Source: Streptomyces bambusae
GTDB taxonomy: Bacteria; Actinomycetota; Actinomycetes; Streptomycetales; Streptomycetaceae
Direction of reading: 5' to 3'
Assembly (NCBI RefSeq): GCF_020532645.1
Contig: NZ_JAJAUZ010000014.1
Coordinates: forward strand, 1-64,000
DNA length: 64,000 nucleotides
The position numbers and the translations under genes are program-made. Of this stretch, positions 34,534-42,419 are shown piece after piece. A model generated the notes under the pieces. It was not told the DNA's origin. It worked only from the letters and a program-made list of their open reading frames with translations, and did not search any database. Numbering within the stretch: the first letter of the stretch is position 1; every line of letters starts with the position of its first letter.

Positions 34534-34983
34534 TCAATCAGACAGGCCGGCATCCGCCAAGACCTCGGCGATCTGGCGCCGACCCTCCTTGCGGCGCTCA
34601 CGCCGCTGCTGGAACGCGAGAACGTCCGCGAGGCGGACCACTCGATGGCTGCTACCGGGAAGATTCGTCGAGGGGATGTCACCGGAGTCGAGCAGGCGGG
34701 CGATGAACGGTCGAGACAGACCCAGAAGCTCGGCGGCCTCAGCAGGCGACAACTGCACCTCGGACGCCAGGACCGTCACCGCATGCCCCCGGGCCAGCTC
34801 ACCGGCCGAGGCAAGCAGAAGACGGACCAGTTCCCTCGGCAGTGCCAGCTCGCCGCCATCCGGGGTGCGCACCAGTACCTCGACCGACTCCGGCGCCATC
34901 CGGGCAGTCGCGGCGAGCGTGCGCTGGTGAGAGGGATCCGGTTCGACCTTCTCGGCACGGGCGAGAACGCTGGAACGAGCCAT
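34534..34983 (-). CDS. Excisionase-like HTH antitoxin
   Basis: 149-aa DNA-binding protein with a MerR/excisionase-type helix-turn-helix (LSPAEAAELLGLSRPFIARL, then SHRVVRLADVLAFQQRR). The N-terminal part (about 1-75) could contact the toxin. It is upstream of and co-directional with the PIN gene, so the likely role is autoregulating antitoxin. RBS not obvious; ATG 34983 fits the family start. Confidence 0.72.
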   Translation of the reverse strand: MARSSVLARAEKVEPDPSHQRTLAATARMAPESVEVLVRTPDGGELALPRELVRLLLASAGELARGHAVTVLASEVQLSPAEAAELLGLSRPFIARLLDSGDIPSTNLPGSSHRVVRLADVLAFQQRRERRKEGRRQIAEVLADAGLSD

Positions 34984-35222
34984 GGCCGCCTCCCATCACT
35001 GACCCCCGCAGACTACATCTGAAATAACTGTAACCGTGGAGTCCCGGGCGGGCAACCACGGAGGAGAGCCATCCCGACCATGTCGGCAATGCCCTGGCAG
35101 CCGGACGCCCGGGCTGCTGCGTGAATCTCACGGAACCGGTGGTCTGTTGCGGAAGCCGTGGGAGAGGCCCCCACGTGCCAGGCCCGGAGAGTTTCGGGGC
35201 CCGGTCGGTCGGGCTGTGGCGG

Positions 35223-35318
35223 CGGGTGCGCGGTGGGTCGGCAGCTCCTCGGCCCGGGGGGCCTGCGGTGCCCCGCCGGGGCTGTGGGGCGCCGTCGGCG
35301 GCTGCGGGCCGTGCGCCC
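35223..35318. repeat. 96-bp direct repeat, right copy
   Basis: Matches 33767-33862. The rest of 35040-35630 holds no convincing gene. The base composition turns markedly AT-richer from about 35500. Confidence 0.85.
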
Positions 35319-35633
35319 GGGGAATCGGGAAGCGTGGCCGGGGCCGGTGGGTGGTGCGGGTGGCCACTGGACGTGGTCCTTCGGCTCGCCCGCCGTGGGG
35401 GCGCGCATTCTGTGGTGCAGGTGACAAGAGGTGGTGGGGGCAGGACAGAGTGGTGAGCTGGGGCACGGTGGTCGGTGGACGTCGGTGCGGCGGCACCTTG
35501 CCGGGGGGTGCTCTTCTTTATAAGAGGGCGCCGCCCTGAATCGGGCTCTGACCTGCTGGTTTGCTCTTGGGAATGTGTCGCCCAGAGCACGTTTCGGGTC
35601 CCTAAATGTTAATGCGGCGAGCACATTTCGTCG

Positions 35634-35878
35634 GAAAATCAAGCTGCAGTTGATTTTCTGGCGAAGTGCCCCGACATGGCATTCGACCAGGTCATCGTGG
35701 GTGAGCGCGACGACCTGTCGGCGAGGAGGGCAGGATCCGTGGTCGGGAAAAGACAAGTGGCAGTTGATTTTTGGACCCGCGCGTCCGGGAGAAGTCCATG
35801 TCTCCTTGACTTCCGGCCTGCCTCCCCAAGTGCCCGTCCGAGTGCTCTTCGGCCAAAAATCAAACAGCGGTTGATTTT
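35634..35878. repeat. Three iteron-like inverted repeats
   Basis: AAAATCAA, 7-nt centre, TTGATTTT occurs at 35635-35657 and 35856-35878. A weaker copy (AAAGACAA then TTGATTTT) covers 35749-35771. Spacing is 114 and 107 bp and the last copy ends 18 bp before the next gene. The AT-rich arms contrast sharply with the surroundings. Candidate replication iterons or operators for the adjacent winged-helix protein. Confidence 0.7.
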
Positions 35879-35896
35879 CTGGCTAGCGTCGGCGGC

Positions 35897-36673
35897 ATGA
35901 GCACCCGAGGAGGTTCTGTGTCATCCGAGCCGCCCGCCCGGTCCCGGCAGCGTGGGCGTCAGCCGGCACCCTTGCCCGTGGTGGCGGGGGACGAAGCCGC
36001 GTACGGGGACATCTTGGCGGTCCTCGGCCGGCAGCTCGGAGAGCAGGCCACCGACGCCGGACGGCGCTCCCGCCTCACCGGAGTGCACTTCGAGTACGCC
36101 GAAGAACCCAAGTCGGTCCACGAGATGGCCGGCGGTGCCGGCTACAGCTTGGCGAGCAACTGGTTCACCCAGCTACTGGCACAACTGGCCGTCGCGAACA
36201 GCATCACGAAGTCCCAGCTGTGCGTGTTCCTCTACGTGGCCGGCGGGCAGCTGCCGGGAACCGGCATCGCTCAGTACACACAGCAGGAGATCACCGACGG
36301 GCTGAACCGTATTGCGGTACAGAAGGGCGGCAAGAAGACCACCCGCTCCACGGTCAACCGTGCCGTTCAGGCGCTCTGCGGCTACAACTGGGTGGAACGG
36401 GTGGGCAACGGCCGGATCCAGATCAACGTCCGGCTGTGGTTCCAGGGCAGCAGCGCAGCCCAGCAGGAAGTGCTCGCAGGGATCGCCAAGCGACACGGCT
36501 GCACACCCGGCGCCTTTCCGTACGGTGTGGGGCCGGCTGGGGTCCACGAGGAGGAACGCAGCGCCGACCCGGCGGTCAAGGACGGCTTCAGCGGTAGGGC
36601 ACGAAGCCGAGGGGCCGGGATTCCCCACCAGTGCGCCGGTGAGCGCTCCACAGGAAGGCAGTCCCATGGCTAA
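35897..36673 (+). CDS. Winged-helix protein, possible replication initiator or regulator
   Basis: 258-aa protein. The central segment (about 90-190) looks like a winged helix: VANSITKSQLCVFLYVAGGQ, YTQQEITDGLNRIAVQKGGK, TTRSTVNRAVQALCGYNWVE, RVGNGRIQINVRLWFQG. This resembles RepL-type plasmid replication proteins and plasmid-borne winged-helix regulators. The last 60 residues are low complexity and may be out of register. ATG 35897 follows the third AT-rich inverted repeat. Overlap with the next gene (8 bp) suggests a two-gene unit. The replication role is inferred from context and fold only. Confidence 0.55.
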   Translation: MSTRGGSVSSEPPARSRQRGRQPAPLPVVAGDEAAYGDILAVLGRQLGEQATDAGRRSRLTGVHFEYAEEPKSVHEMAGGAGYSLASNWFTQLLAQLAVANSITKSQLCVFLYVAGGQLPGTGIAQYTQQEITDGLNRIAVQKGGKKTTRSTVNRAVQALCGYNWVERVGNGRIQINVRLWFQGSSAAQQEVLAGIAKRHGCTPGAFPYGVGPAGVHEEERSADPAVKDGFSGRARSRGAGIPHQCAGERSTGRQSHG

Positions 36674-37085
36674 CGTCATGTCCCCGATCGTCGCGGAGCG
36701 CATCTGGGCGCTGCCGCTGTCGGCATCCGCCGTCAAGTTCCTCCAGTACCTCGTCTTCCGCAGCGAATTCGGCGGAGCACTGCCGGTACGGCAGAAGGAC
36801 ATGGCTGTCGAGTACGGGGTGACGCCTCAGGCGGTCAGCATCCTCATGACACCCCTGTGCGAACTGAACCTCGTGCTGAGGCCTCGCAGTGAGGAACGCA
36901 ACGGCAACTCGTACCGGCTCCATCCGCTTGCCGCGAAGTACGAGACTCCCGAGGTCATGGACGAGGCGTTCCGCGCAGCCCTCGACCGTATCCGTGCAGG
37001 GGATCTTCCGAGCCTGAGGCTTCCGGCCTACCAGCAGGCCCCGCCCGCCCCGACGGGTCGTCGCCCGAAACTGCAGATCGCGTGA
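36666..37085 (+). CDS. Second winged-helix protein (RepL/MarR-like)
   Basis: 139-aa protein with a compact winged helix: LPLSASAVKFLQYLVFRSEF, LPVRQKDMAVEYGVTPQAVS, ILMTPLCELNLVLRPRSEER and NGNSYRLHPLAAKYE. It overlaps the preceding gene and shares its general layout, so the two may be partners. The Pro-rich C-terminus (PAYQQAPPAPTGRRPKLQIA) is probably disordered. Function unknown; a plasmid-type regulator or replication accessory is the best guess. Confidence 0.6.
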   Translation: MANVMSPIVAERIWALPLSASAVKFLQYLVFRSEFGGALPVRQKDMAVEYGVTPQAVSILMTPLCELNLVLRPRSEERNGNSYRLHPLAAKYETPEVMDEAFRAALDRIRAGDLPSLRLPAYQQAPPAPTGRRPKLQIA

Positions 37086-37387
37086 GCCGGAAGGGCGGGG
37101 CCAGCAGTATCAAGACGCCCCCCGTGCGGGCCAGTCACGGGGTCGCGCGCGATCATGACGGGCCGGTGTTGGGCGGGGTTGCGTCGCCCCCTGCGGGCGA
37201 TTCGGTGCGGCAGGAGTTCTCCGTCTGCCTGCTGGCCCGGCCCACCGGCGGCACCCTCCGGGCCTCGGACGAGTCCTTCGAGGTGGCGTGGTTCGCGCCG
37301 GAGGACACGGACCGGCTGCCGATGGTCCCGAGCATCCGCAAGCGGCTCGACGACTGGCGGGCCGGGAACGGGCCCGTGGTCCGCTGA
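37082..37387 (+). pseudogene. NUDIX hydrolase fragment (C-terminal part)
   Basis: From about codon 42 the frame reads like the end of a NUDIX protein (VRQEFSVCLLARPTGG; SDESFEVAWFAPEDTDRLPM; SIRKRLDDWRAG). The NUDIX box (GX5EX7REUXEEXGU) is absent. The first 40 residues have no family resemblance and probably come from fused upstream DNA. The fragment marks a junction near 37.1-37.2 kb where the accessory island meets older chromosomal or cluster DNA. Confidence 0.7.
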
Positions 37388-37408
37388 GGCAGTCAGGGCA
37401 ACGGCCGA

Positions 37409-37434
37409 AGGCCCCCCGCCGGGGCGGGGGGCCT
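37409..37434. terminator. Bidirectional hairpin terminator
   Basis: Perfect 12-bp stem (37409-37420 with 37423-37434) between convergent genes. Confidence 0.75.
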
Positions 37435-37451
37435 CTGACGGGCGGTGGGGG

Positions 37452-38813
37452 TCAGGCCGCCGACTTGGTGGTCGTGGAGTTCTGGGCGGCGGCCTGGCGG
37501 GCGCCGCGGAGGACTCGGTAGACCATCTTCGGGCTCATCAGGGCCTGGGGGGGCTCGACGAAGCCGGCCACGCGCATGAAGGTGCCCGTGACGAAGCCGT
37601 CGACGGTCGCGGCCGCCTGGAGCTTGGCCATGAACGCGCCGCCTATCTTCACCTTGGCGTTGCGCTCGCCCTCGACCTCCGGGAAGCCGAGGTCGCCGCC
37701 GGCCGAGAAGTCCCAGGCCACGTCGATCACGCTGTTGATGTCCTTGAAGAACCGCAGCGCGTCCACCGGGCCCCGGGACAGGTGGTCGCGGAGCACCATC
37801 GCCTCCTGCGCGGCCACCGTCATCCCCTGCCCGTACACCGGGTTGAAGCTGCACACCGCGTCGCCGAGGACGAGGTACCCGGCCGGGAACCGGTCGAGCC
37901 GCTCGTACCGGCGCCGCACGCTCGCCGGGTAGCGGAACGTCGCGCCGTCGTCGACGGGCTCGGCGTCCTTGAGGACGTCGTACACGTCGGTGACCGGCAG
38001 CGTACGGGTCCAGGCGAGGAAGCCCTCCAGATCGGCCGGGGCGCTGTCGCCCAGGACGCCCGTGAGGGAGACCGCGCACAGCCCGTCCTCGATCCGGGAG
38101 AAGAACGCACCGCGCGGGTGCGCCGGCCCCGAGACCGGGTTGATGGACAGGTCGCCGTTCAGGATCGACTCGTCCGGAAGCCGGAACTTCCGGGTGGTGT
38201 AGCTGAGATCGATCTTGATGCGGTCCTCGGCGGGCCGCCGGTAGCCGAGCTCCTCCAGCCACACCGGGGTGCGCGAGCCGCGGCCGGTGGTGTCCACCAC
38301 CAGGTCGGCCGTGAGCGGGTACGATGCCGCACCGCCGTCCAGCGGCGTGACGTCGACCCCGGTGACCCGGGTCCCGCCGCCGTCGGTGACCAGCCGGTCG
38401 ATGGAGTGCCGGTCGAGCACCTTGATGCCCGGCGTGTCCAGCACGTACGTGCGGACGTGGTTCTCCAGCACCGGCCGGGCCGCCGACACGCAGATGCAGC
38501 CGGTGGTGGCCGGCTTCAGCCGCTTGCCGTTGAAGTACCAGCGCAGCTCGCCGAGGTCCCCGGTGGGTATGCCGGAGTCGATGGCGCCCTGGGTGAAGCC
38601 GGGGAACAGCTCCTCCAGGATCTGCTGGCCGCGGGCGAGCAGCCCGTGCACGTGCTGCCCCTGCGGGACGCCGCGCCGGGCGTCCCTGCCGGTGAGCGCG
38701 TCGCGCTCGACGATCAGGACCTCGCCGTACGCGTCGGCGAGCACCCGCGCCGCGATGAGGCCCGCCATGCTCCCGCCGAGCACGATGGCGCGGTCGCCTA
38801 CCTGGCCGGTCAT
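37452..38813 (-). CDS. FAD-dependent epoxidase/monooxygenase (MonCI/LasC-like)
   Basis: 453-aa flavoprotein: FAD-binding GxGxxG variant RAIVLGGSMAGLIAARVLAD, then RRGVPQGQHVHGLLARG, DLVVDTTGRGSRTPVWLEEL and the second FAD motif LVLGDAVCSFNPVYGQGMTV. The GVPQxxHxHxLLxRG block is characteristic of the polyether epoxidase group (MonCI, LasC/Lsd18). A function as epoxidase of an olefin in the enediyne core fits the presence of an SgcF-type epoxide hydrolase at 51069-52232 (inference). ATG 38813 is preferred over GTG 38822 because AGGAGG lies 8-9 nt upstream. Third gene of an operon with the SgcJ-like and acyl-CoA-dehydrogenase-fold genes. Confidence 0.82.
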   Translation of the reverse strand: MTGQVGDRAIVLGGSMAGLIAARVLADAYGEVLIVERDALTGRDARRGVPQGQHVHGLLARGQQILEELFPGFTQGAIDSGIPTGDLGELRWYFNGKRLKPATTGCICVSAARPVLENHVRTYVLDTPGIKVLDRHSIDRLVTDGGGTRVTGVDVTPLDGGAASYPLTADLVVDTTGRGSRTPVWLEELGYRRPAEDRIKIDLSYTTRKFRLPDESILNGDLSINPVSGPAHPRGAFFSRIEDGLCAVSLTGVLGDSAPADLEGFLAWTRTLPVTDVYDVLKDAEPVDDGATFRYPASVRRRYERLDRFPAGYLVLGDAVCSFNPVYGQGMTVAAQEAMVLRDHLSRGPVDALRFFKDINSVIDVAWDFSAGGDLGFPEVEGERNAKVKIGGAFMAKLQAAATVDGFVTGTFMRVAGFVEPPQALMSPKMVYRVLRGARQAAAQNSTTTKSAA

Positions 38814-38844
38814 CCCGACCACCTCCTGGAAGTCCGTCTGCCGG

Positions 38845-39270
38845 TCACGCGAAGCGCGGGGTGTTCTGGTACGCGCCGAGGTACCACTGGCCCTCGCGCT
38901 TGACGACCACCCAGGACGCGTTCACGGAACGCTCGGGGGTCAGCTCGTCGGCACCCGGGTTGAGGATGCCGCCCTGCGTGATGACGATCCCGGCCTCGGG
39001 GCCCGCGAAGCGGATGCTGACCGGAGCGCCGGTCACCCGGGTGCCCTTGAACGGGCCGTCCCAGGCGGCGGCGACGAACGCGCGGATGGCCTCGCGGCCC
39101 TGCTCGAACACGCCCGGCAGGATCAGCGTGCCCTCGGGGGTGAACACCTCGGCGAACGCGTCGGCGTCGTACTTCTCCCAGGCGGCGACGATGCGCTGCG
39201 GGATCGCGGCGATGGCCGCCTTGTCCTCGTCGCTCGGCTCGGCCAGGCTGGCGTTGATGTCGGTGCTCAT
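38845..39270 (-). CDS. SgcJ/EcaC-family protein (NTF2-like fold)
   Basis: 141-aa SnoaL/NTF2-like protein of the SgcJ/EcaC family. Recognisable stretches are IPQRIVAAWEKYDADAFAEV, FTPEGTLILPGVFEQGREAI, FVAAAWDGPFKGTRV and SVNASWVVVKREGQWYLGAY. SgcJ homologues are associated with nine-membered enediyne clusters and are needed for core maturation, but their chemistry is unresolved. ATG 39270 has GAAGGAG about 10 nt upstream. Co-transcribed with the flanking genes, all on the minus strand from promoter P3. Confidence 0.85.
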   Translation of the reverse strand: MSTDINASLAEPSDEDKAAIAAIPQRIVAAWEKYDADAFAEVFTPEGTLILPGVFEQGREAIRAFVAAAWDGPFKGTRVTGAPVSIRFAGPEAGIVITQGGILNPGADELTPERSVNASWVVVKREGQWYLGAYQNTPRFA

Positions 39271-39349
39271 GGCGGACGTACTCCTTCTGCTTCGACGCGG
39301 GTCGGGACGGGAGGGGCGGCCGCCCGCCGGTGCGGGCGGCCCCGGGCGG

Positions 39350-40531
39350 TCAGATGTAGAGGGTGTTCGGCTCCTGGCCGAGCAGGATCCGGCCGTAGAG
39401 CTCGCTGTTGGTGTCCGGGTTCATCAGCGCGTGCAGGTTGACCGCCTGGATGTCCCGCGTGATCCGCTGGATCGCCACGTCGGAGTAGATGGACGAGCCG
39501 CCGCTGGCGCCCGCGAGGATGTCCACGGCCTCCTTGGCGAGACGGCACACCGCGCCCATGTCGGCGCGCGCCCGGGCCCGCTCCTCCAGCGTCCAGTCCG
39601 CGCCCGACTCGCCCTTGGCGTCGACCAGCGAGGCCAGCCGGTGCGCGTGGAACTCGGCCTGGTCGCCCTTGAGGGTGGCCTCCGCGAACTGGAGGTGGGT
39701 GAGCGGGGCCTCCGACTGCTTGGTGTAGCCGGTGTACGTGATGCCGCGCTCGTTCACACGCTCCAGGAACGCGTCCTTCGCGGCCCGCGCGAGGCCCACG
39801 ACCGTGCCCACGGAGGAGGCCGACGCGACGGGCAGCAGCGGGGTCCGGTAGATCGGCACGTCCCGGTTCAGCTCCGAGGCGTACTGGCCGGTCAGGACGG
39901 CGCCCAGCGGCAGCACCCGCTCCTGCGGGATGAACAGGTCCTGCGCGACCGTGCTGACGGAGCCCGTGCCGCGCAGCCCCGAGGTGTGCCAGTCGTCGAC
40001 GATCTGCAGGTCCGACAGCGGCACCAGCGCCATGATGGGCTGCGGCGGGCCGTCGGGGCCCACCAGCACCGCCACGATCTCCTGCCACTGGGCGTGGTGG
40101 GCGCCGCTGACGAAGCTCCACTTGCCGTTGACGACGACACCGCCGTCGGCCGGCGCGGCCATCGCGGACGGGCTGAGGGTGCCGACGATCCGCACGTCGG
40201 GGGTGGCGAACACCTCGTCCTGGACGGCGTCCGGGAACAGGCAGGTCATCCAGGTGGGGATCCAGTACACGGAGGTGACCCACGCGGCCGCGCCGTCCGC
40301 CCGGCCGAGCTCGGCCGCCACGTCGACGAGGGTGCGGGTGTCGGCCTCGTAGCCGCCGTAGCGCTTGGGCACCCGCAGCTTGAAGAAGCCGGCCTCGGCC
40401 AGCGCCTCGACCGTCTCGTCGGCGAGCCGGCGGTCCGCCTCGTGCTGGGCGGCGAACTTCTTCAGCAGCGGCGCCAGTTCGGTGGCACGCTGCACGAGCT
40501 GGGCACGAGTCGGAATGTCGGCGGTGGGCAT
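39350..40531 (-). CDS. Acyl-CoA-dehydrogenase-fold flavin-dependent oxygenase/oxidase
   Basis: 393-aa protein with an acyl-CoA dehydrogenase fold: N-terminal helical part ([20 protein letters not shown]), beta domain ([40 protein letters not shown]) and C-terminal bundle ([20 protein letters not shown]). It belongs to the type 2 group that includes flavin-dependent hydroxylases and oxidases. Residues used by true dehydrogenases for CoA were not evident. ATG 40531 has GGAGGA 5 nt upstream. First gene of the operon with SgcJ and the epoxidase, so a core oxidation is likely. Distinct from the homologue at 31121. Confidence 0.8.
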   Translation of the reverse strand: MPTADIPTRAQLVQRATELAPLLKKFAAQHEADRRLADETVEALAEAGFFKLRVPKRYGGYEADTRTLVDVAAELGRADGAAAWVTSVYWIPTWMTCLFPDAVQDEVFATPDVRIVGTLSPSAMAAPADGGVVVNGKWSFVSGAHHAQWQEIVAVLVGPDGPPQPIMALVPLSDLQIVDDWHTSGLRGTGSVSTVAQDLFIPQERVLPLGAVLTGQYASELNRDVPIYRTPLLPVASASSVGTVVGLARAAKDAFLERVNERGITYTGYTKQSEAPLTHLQFAEATLKGDQAEFHAHRLASLVDAKGESGADWTLEERARARADMGAVCRLAKEAVDILAGASGGSSIYSDVAIQRITRDIQAVNLHALMNPDTNSELYGRILLGQEPNTLYI

Positions 40532-40573
40532 CGCGTCCTCCAGGACCGGGGCGTGCGGATGGGGTACCGCCAG

Positions 40574-40615
40574 ACCGTCACACCGACGTGGTGGGAAGGT
40601 CACCTTCTGGATTGC
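40574..40615 (-). promoter_or_regulatory. Cluster promoter P3 (oxidase-SgcJ-epoxidase operon)
   Basis: On the minus strand: GCAATCCAGAAGGTGA (40615-40600), 20-nt gap, GACGGT (40579-40574); about 36 nt leader. Confidence 0.7.
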
Positions 40616-40673
40616 GCTGTTGGCCCGCGCGGGGACCCCGGCCTGCTGCGCAGCACGCCGCCGGACCAGGCCC

Positions 40674-40714
40674 GCAATCAGAGAGAAGCCCGGGGCGGGG
40701 CCGACTGCCACGAT
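40674..40714 (+). promoter_or_regulatory. Cluster promoter P4 (SgcC-type hydroxylase)
   Basis: GCAATCAGAGAGAAGC (40674-40689), 19-nt gap, CACGAT (40709-40714). The most degenerate element of the set. Confidence 0.55.
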
Positions 40715-40781
40715 GAGGACCCGGCGCGCCGGCTCCGCGGGCGCTCCCTGTCCATGCCGGCGGCCGAGAGGGAACCCGTCC

Positions 40782-42359
40782 ATGACCGACCAGAACCGTC
40801 CCGGAGCCGCACCCCACGAGGCGCCGTCGACCCGGCCCCTGACCGGCCGGGAGTACGTGGAGAGCCTGCGCGACGACCGCGAGGTCTACATCTACGGGGA
40901 TCGGGTCAAGGACCTCACCACCCACCCGGCGTTCGCCAACCCGGTCGCGATGACCGCCCGCCTCTACGACGCACTCCACGCCCCCGAGACGCGGCCGGTG
41001 CTCACCACCGCGACCGACGGCGGCAACGGCTACACCCACCGCTTCTTCACCACCCCCCGCAGCGCCGAGGACCTGGTCGCCGACCAGCAGGCCATCGCCG
41101 CCTGGTCGCGGATGAGCTACGGCTGGATGGGCCGCAGCCCCGACTACAAGGCAGCGTTCCTCGGCACCCTCGGCGCCAACGCCGACTTCTACGCCCCGTA
41201 CTCCGACAACGCGCGCCGCTGGTACCGCGAGTCGCAGGAGAAGGTCCTCTACTGGAACCACGCCATCGTCCACCCGCCGGTGGACCGCAGCCTGCCGCCG
41301 GACCAGGTCAAGGACGTGTTCGTGCACGTCGAGAAGGAGACCGACGCCGGCCTCGTGGTCAGCGGCGCGAAGGTGGTCGCCACCGGCTCGGCGCTCACCC
41401 ACCACAACTTCATCGCGCACTACGGGCTGCCGGTGAAGAACAAGGAGTTCGCCCTCGTCGCGACCATCCCCACCGGCGCCAAGGGCGTGAAGCTGATCTG
41501 CCGGCCGTCGTACACGGCGACCTCCGCCGTCATGGGCAGCCCGTTCGACTACCCGCTGTCCTCCCGGCTCGACGAGAACGACACCATCCTCGTCCTCGAC
41601 AAGGTCCTCATCCCCTGGGAGGACGTCTTCATCTACGGGGACATCGGCAAGATCCAGATGTTCTCCGGGCAGTCCGGCTTCATGGAGCGGTTCACCTTCC
41701 ACGGCTGCACCCGGCTCGCCGTGAAGCTGGAGTTCATCGCCGGCGCGCTGGCCAAGGCGCTGGAGATCACCGGCACCCAGGACTTCCGCGGCGTGCAGAC
41801 CCGCATCGGCGAGGTGCTGGCCTGGCGCAACCTGTTCTGGGGGCTGTCGGACGCCGCCGCCCGCAACCCGGTGCCGTGGAAGAACGGCGCGGTGCTGCCC
41901 AACCCGCAGTACGGGATGGCGTACCGCTGGTTCATGCAGGTCGGCTACCCGCGGGTCAAGGAGATCGTGCAGCAGGACGTCGCCAGCGGCCTCATCTACC
42001 TGAACTCCAGCGCCGAGGACTTCAAGAACCCGGAGATCCGCCCGTACCTCGACAAGTACGTCCGCGGCTCCAACGGGATCACGGCCGTCGAGCGGGTCAA
42101 GGTCCTCAAGCTGCTGTGGGACGCCGTCGGCACCGAGTTCGGCGGCCGCCACGAGCTGTACGAGCGCAACTACGCCGGCAACCACGAGGCGGTCCGCGCC
42201 GAGCTGCTGTTCGCCCAGTCGGCGTCCGGGCAGATCGACGACTACAAGGCCTTCGTCGACCAGTGCCTGGGCGAGTACGACCTCGACGGCTGGACGGTCC
42301 CCGACCTGTCCTCGTTCGAGGGCCTGAAGGACATCCGCTCGGGTCTGTTCGGCAACTGA
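40782..42359 (+). CDS. FADH2-dependent phenol hydroxylase, HpaB/SgcC type
   Basis: 525-aa large component of a two-component monooxygenase (4-hydroxyphenylacetate 3-hydroxylase family). Conserved blocks: [20 protein letters not shown] at the start, [40 protein letters not shown] and [20 protein letters not shown]. SgcC hydroxylates PCP-bound beta-tyrosine in C-1027 using flavin reduced by SgcE6. Here the flavin reductase at 18037 is the likely partner, and the substrate is probably the aryl group loaded on the PCP of 27768-29522. ATG 40782 has GAGAGGGA upstream. Single-gene unit between promoter P4 and a terminator. Confidence 0.9.
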   Translation: MTDQNRPGAAPHEAPSTRPLTGREYVESLRDDREVYIYGDRVKDLTTHPAFANPVAMTARLYDALHAPETRPVLTTATDGGNGYTHRFFTTPRSAEDLVADQQAIAAWSRMSYGWMGRSPDYKAAFLGTLGANADFYAPYSDNARRWYRESQEKVLYWNHAIVHPPVDRSLPPDQVKDVFVHVEKETDAGLVVSGAKVVATGSALTHHNFIAHYGLPVKNKEFALVATIPTGAKGVKLICRPSYTATSAVMGSPFDYPLSSRLDENDTILVLDKVLIPWEDVFIYGDIGKIQMFSGQSGFMERFTFHGCTRLAVKLEFIAGALAKALEITGTQDFRGVQTRIGEVLAWRNLFWGLSDAAARNPVPWKNGAVLPNPQYGMAYRWFMQVGYPRVKEIVQQDVASGLIYLNSSAEDFKNPEIRPYLDKYVRGSNGITAVERVKVLKLLWDAVGTEFGGRHELYERNYAGNHEAVRAELLFAQSASGQIDDYKAFVDQCLGEYDLDGWTVPDLSSFEGLKDIRSGLFGN

Positions 42360-42370
42360 CCTTCCGGGCC

Positions 42371-42408
42371 GCGGGTGCCGGCCGGTGACCCCACCGGCCG
42401 GCACCCGC
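42371..42408. terminator. Bidirectional hairpin terminator
   Basis: Perfect 17-bp stem (42371-42387 with 42392-42408), 4-nt loop, between convergent genes. Confidence 0.85.
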
Positions 42409-42419
42409 CCGGGCCCGCC

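Noticed and set aside
35128..35539. Several open frames of 90-170 codons between the antitoxin and the iterons
   Set aside because: They overlap one another in all frames within the 96-bp repeat and its surroundings, have no RBS and no recognisable domain.
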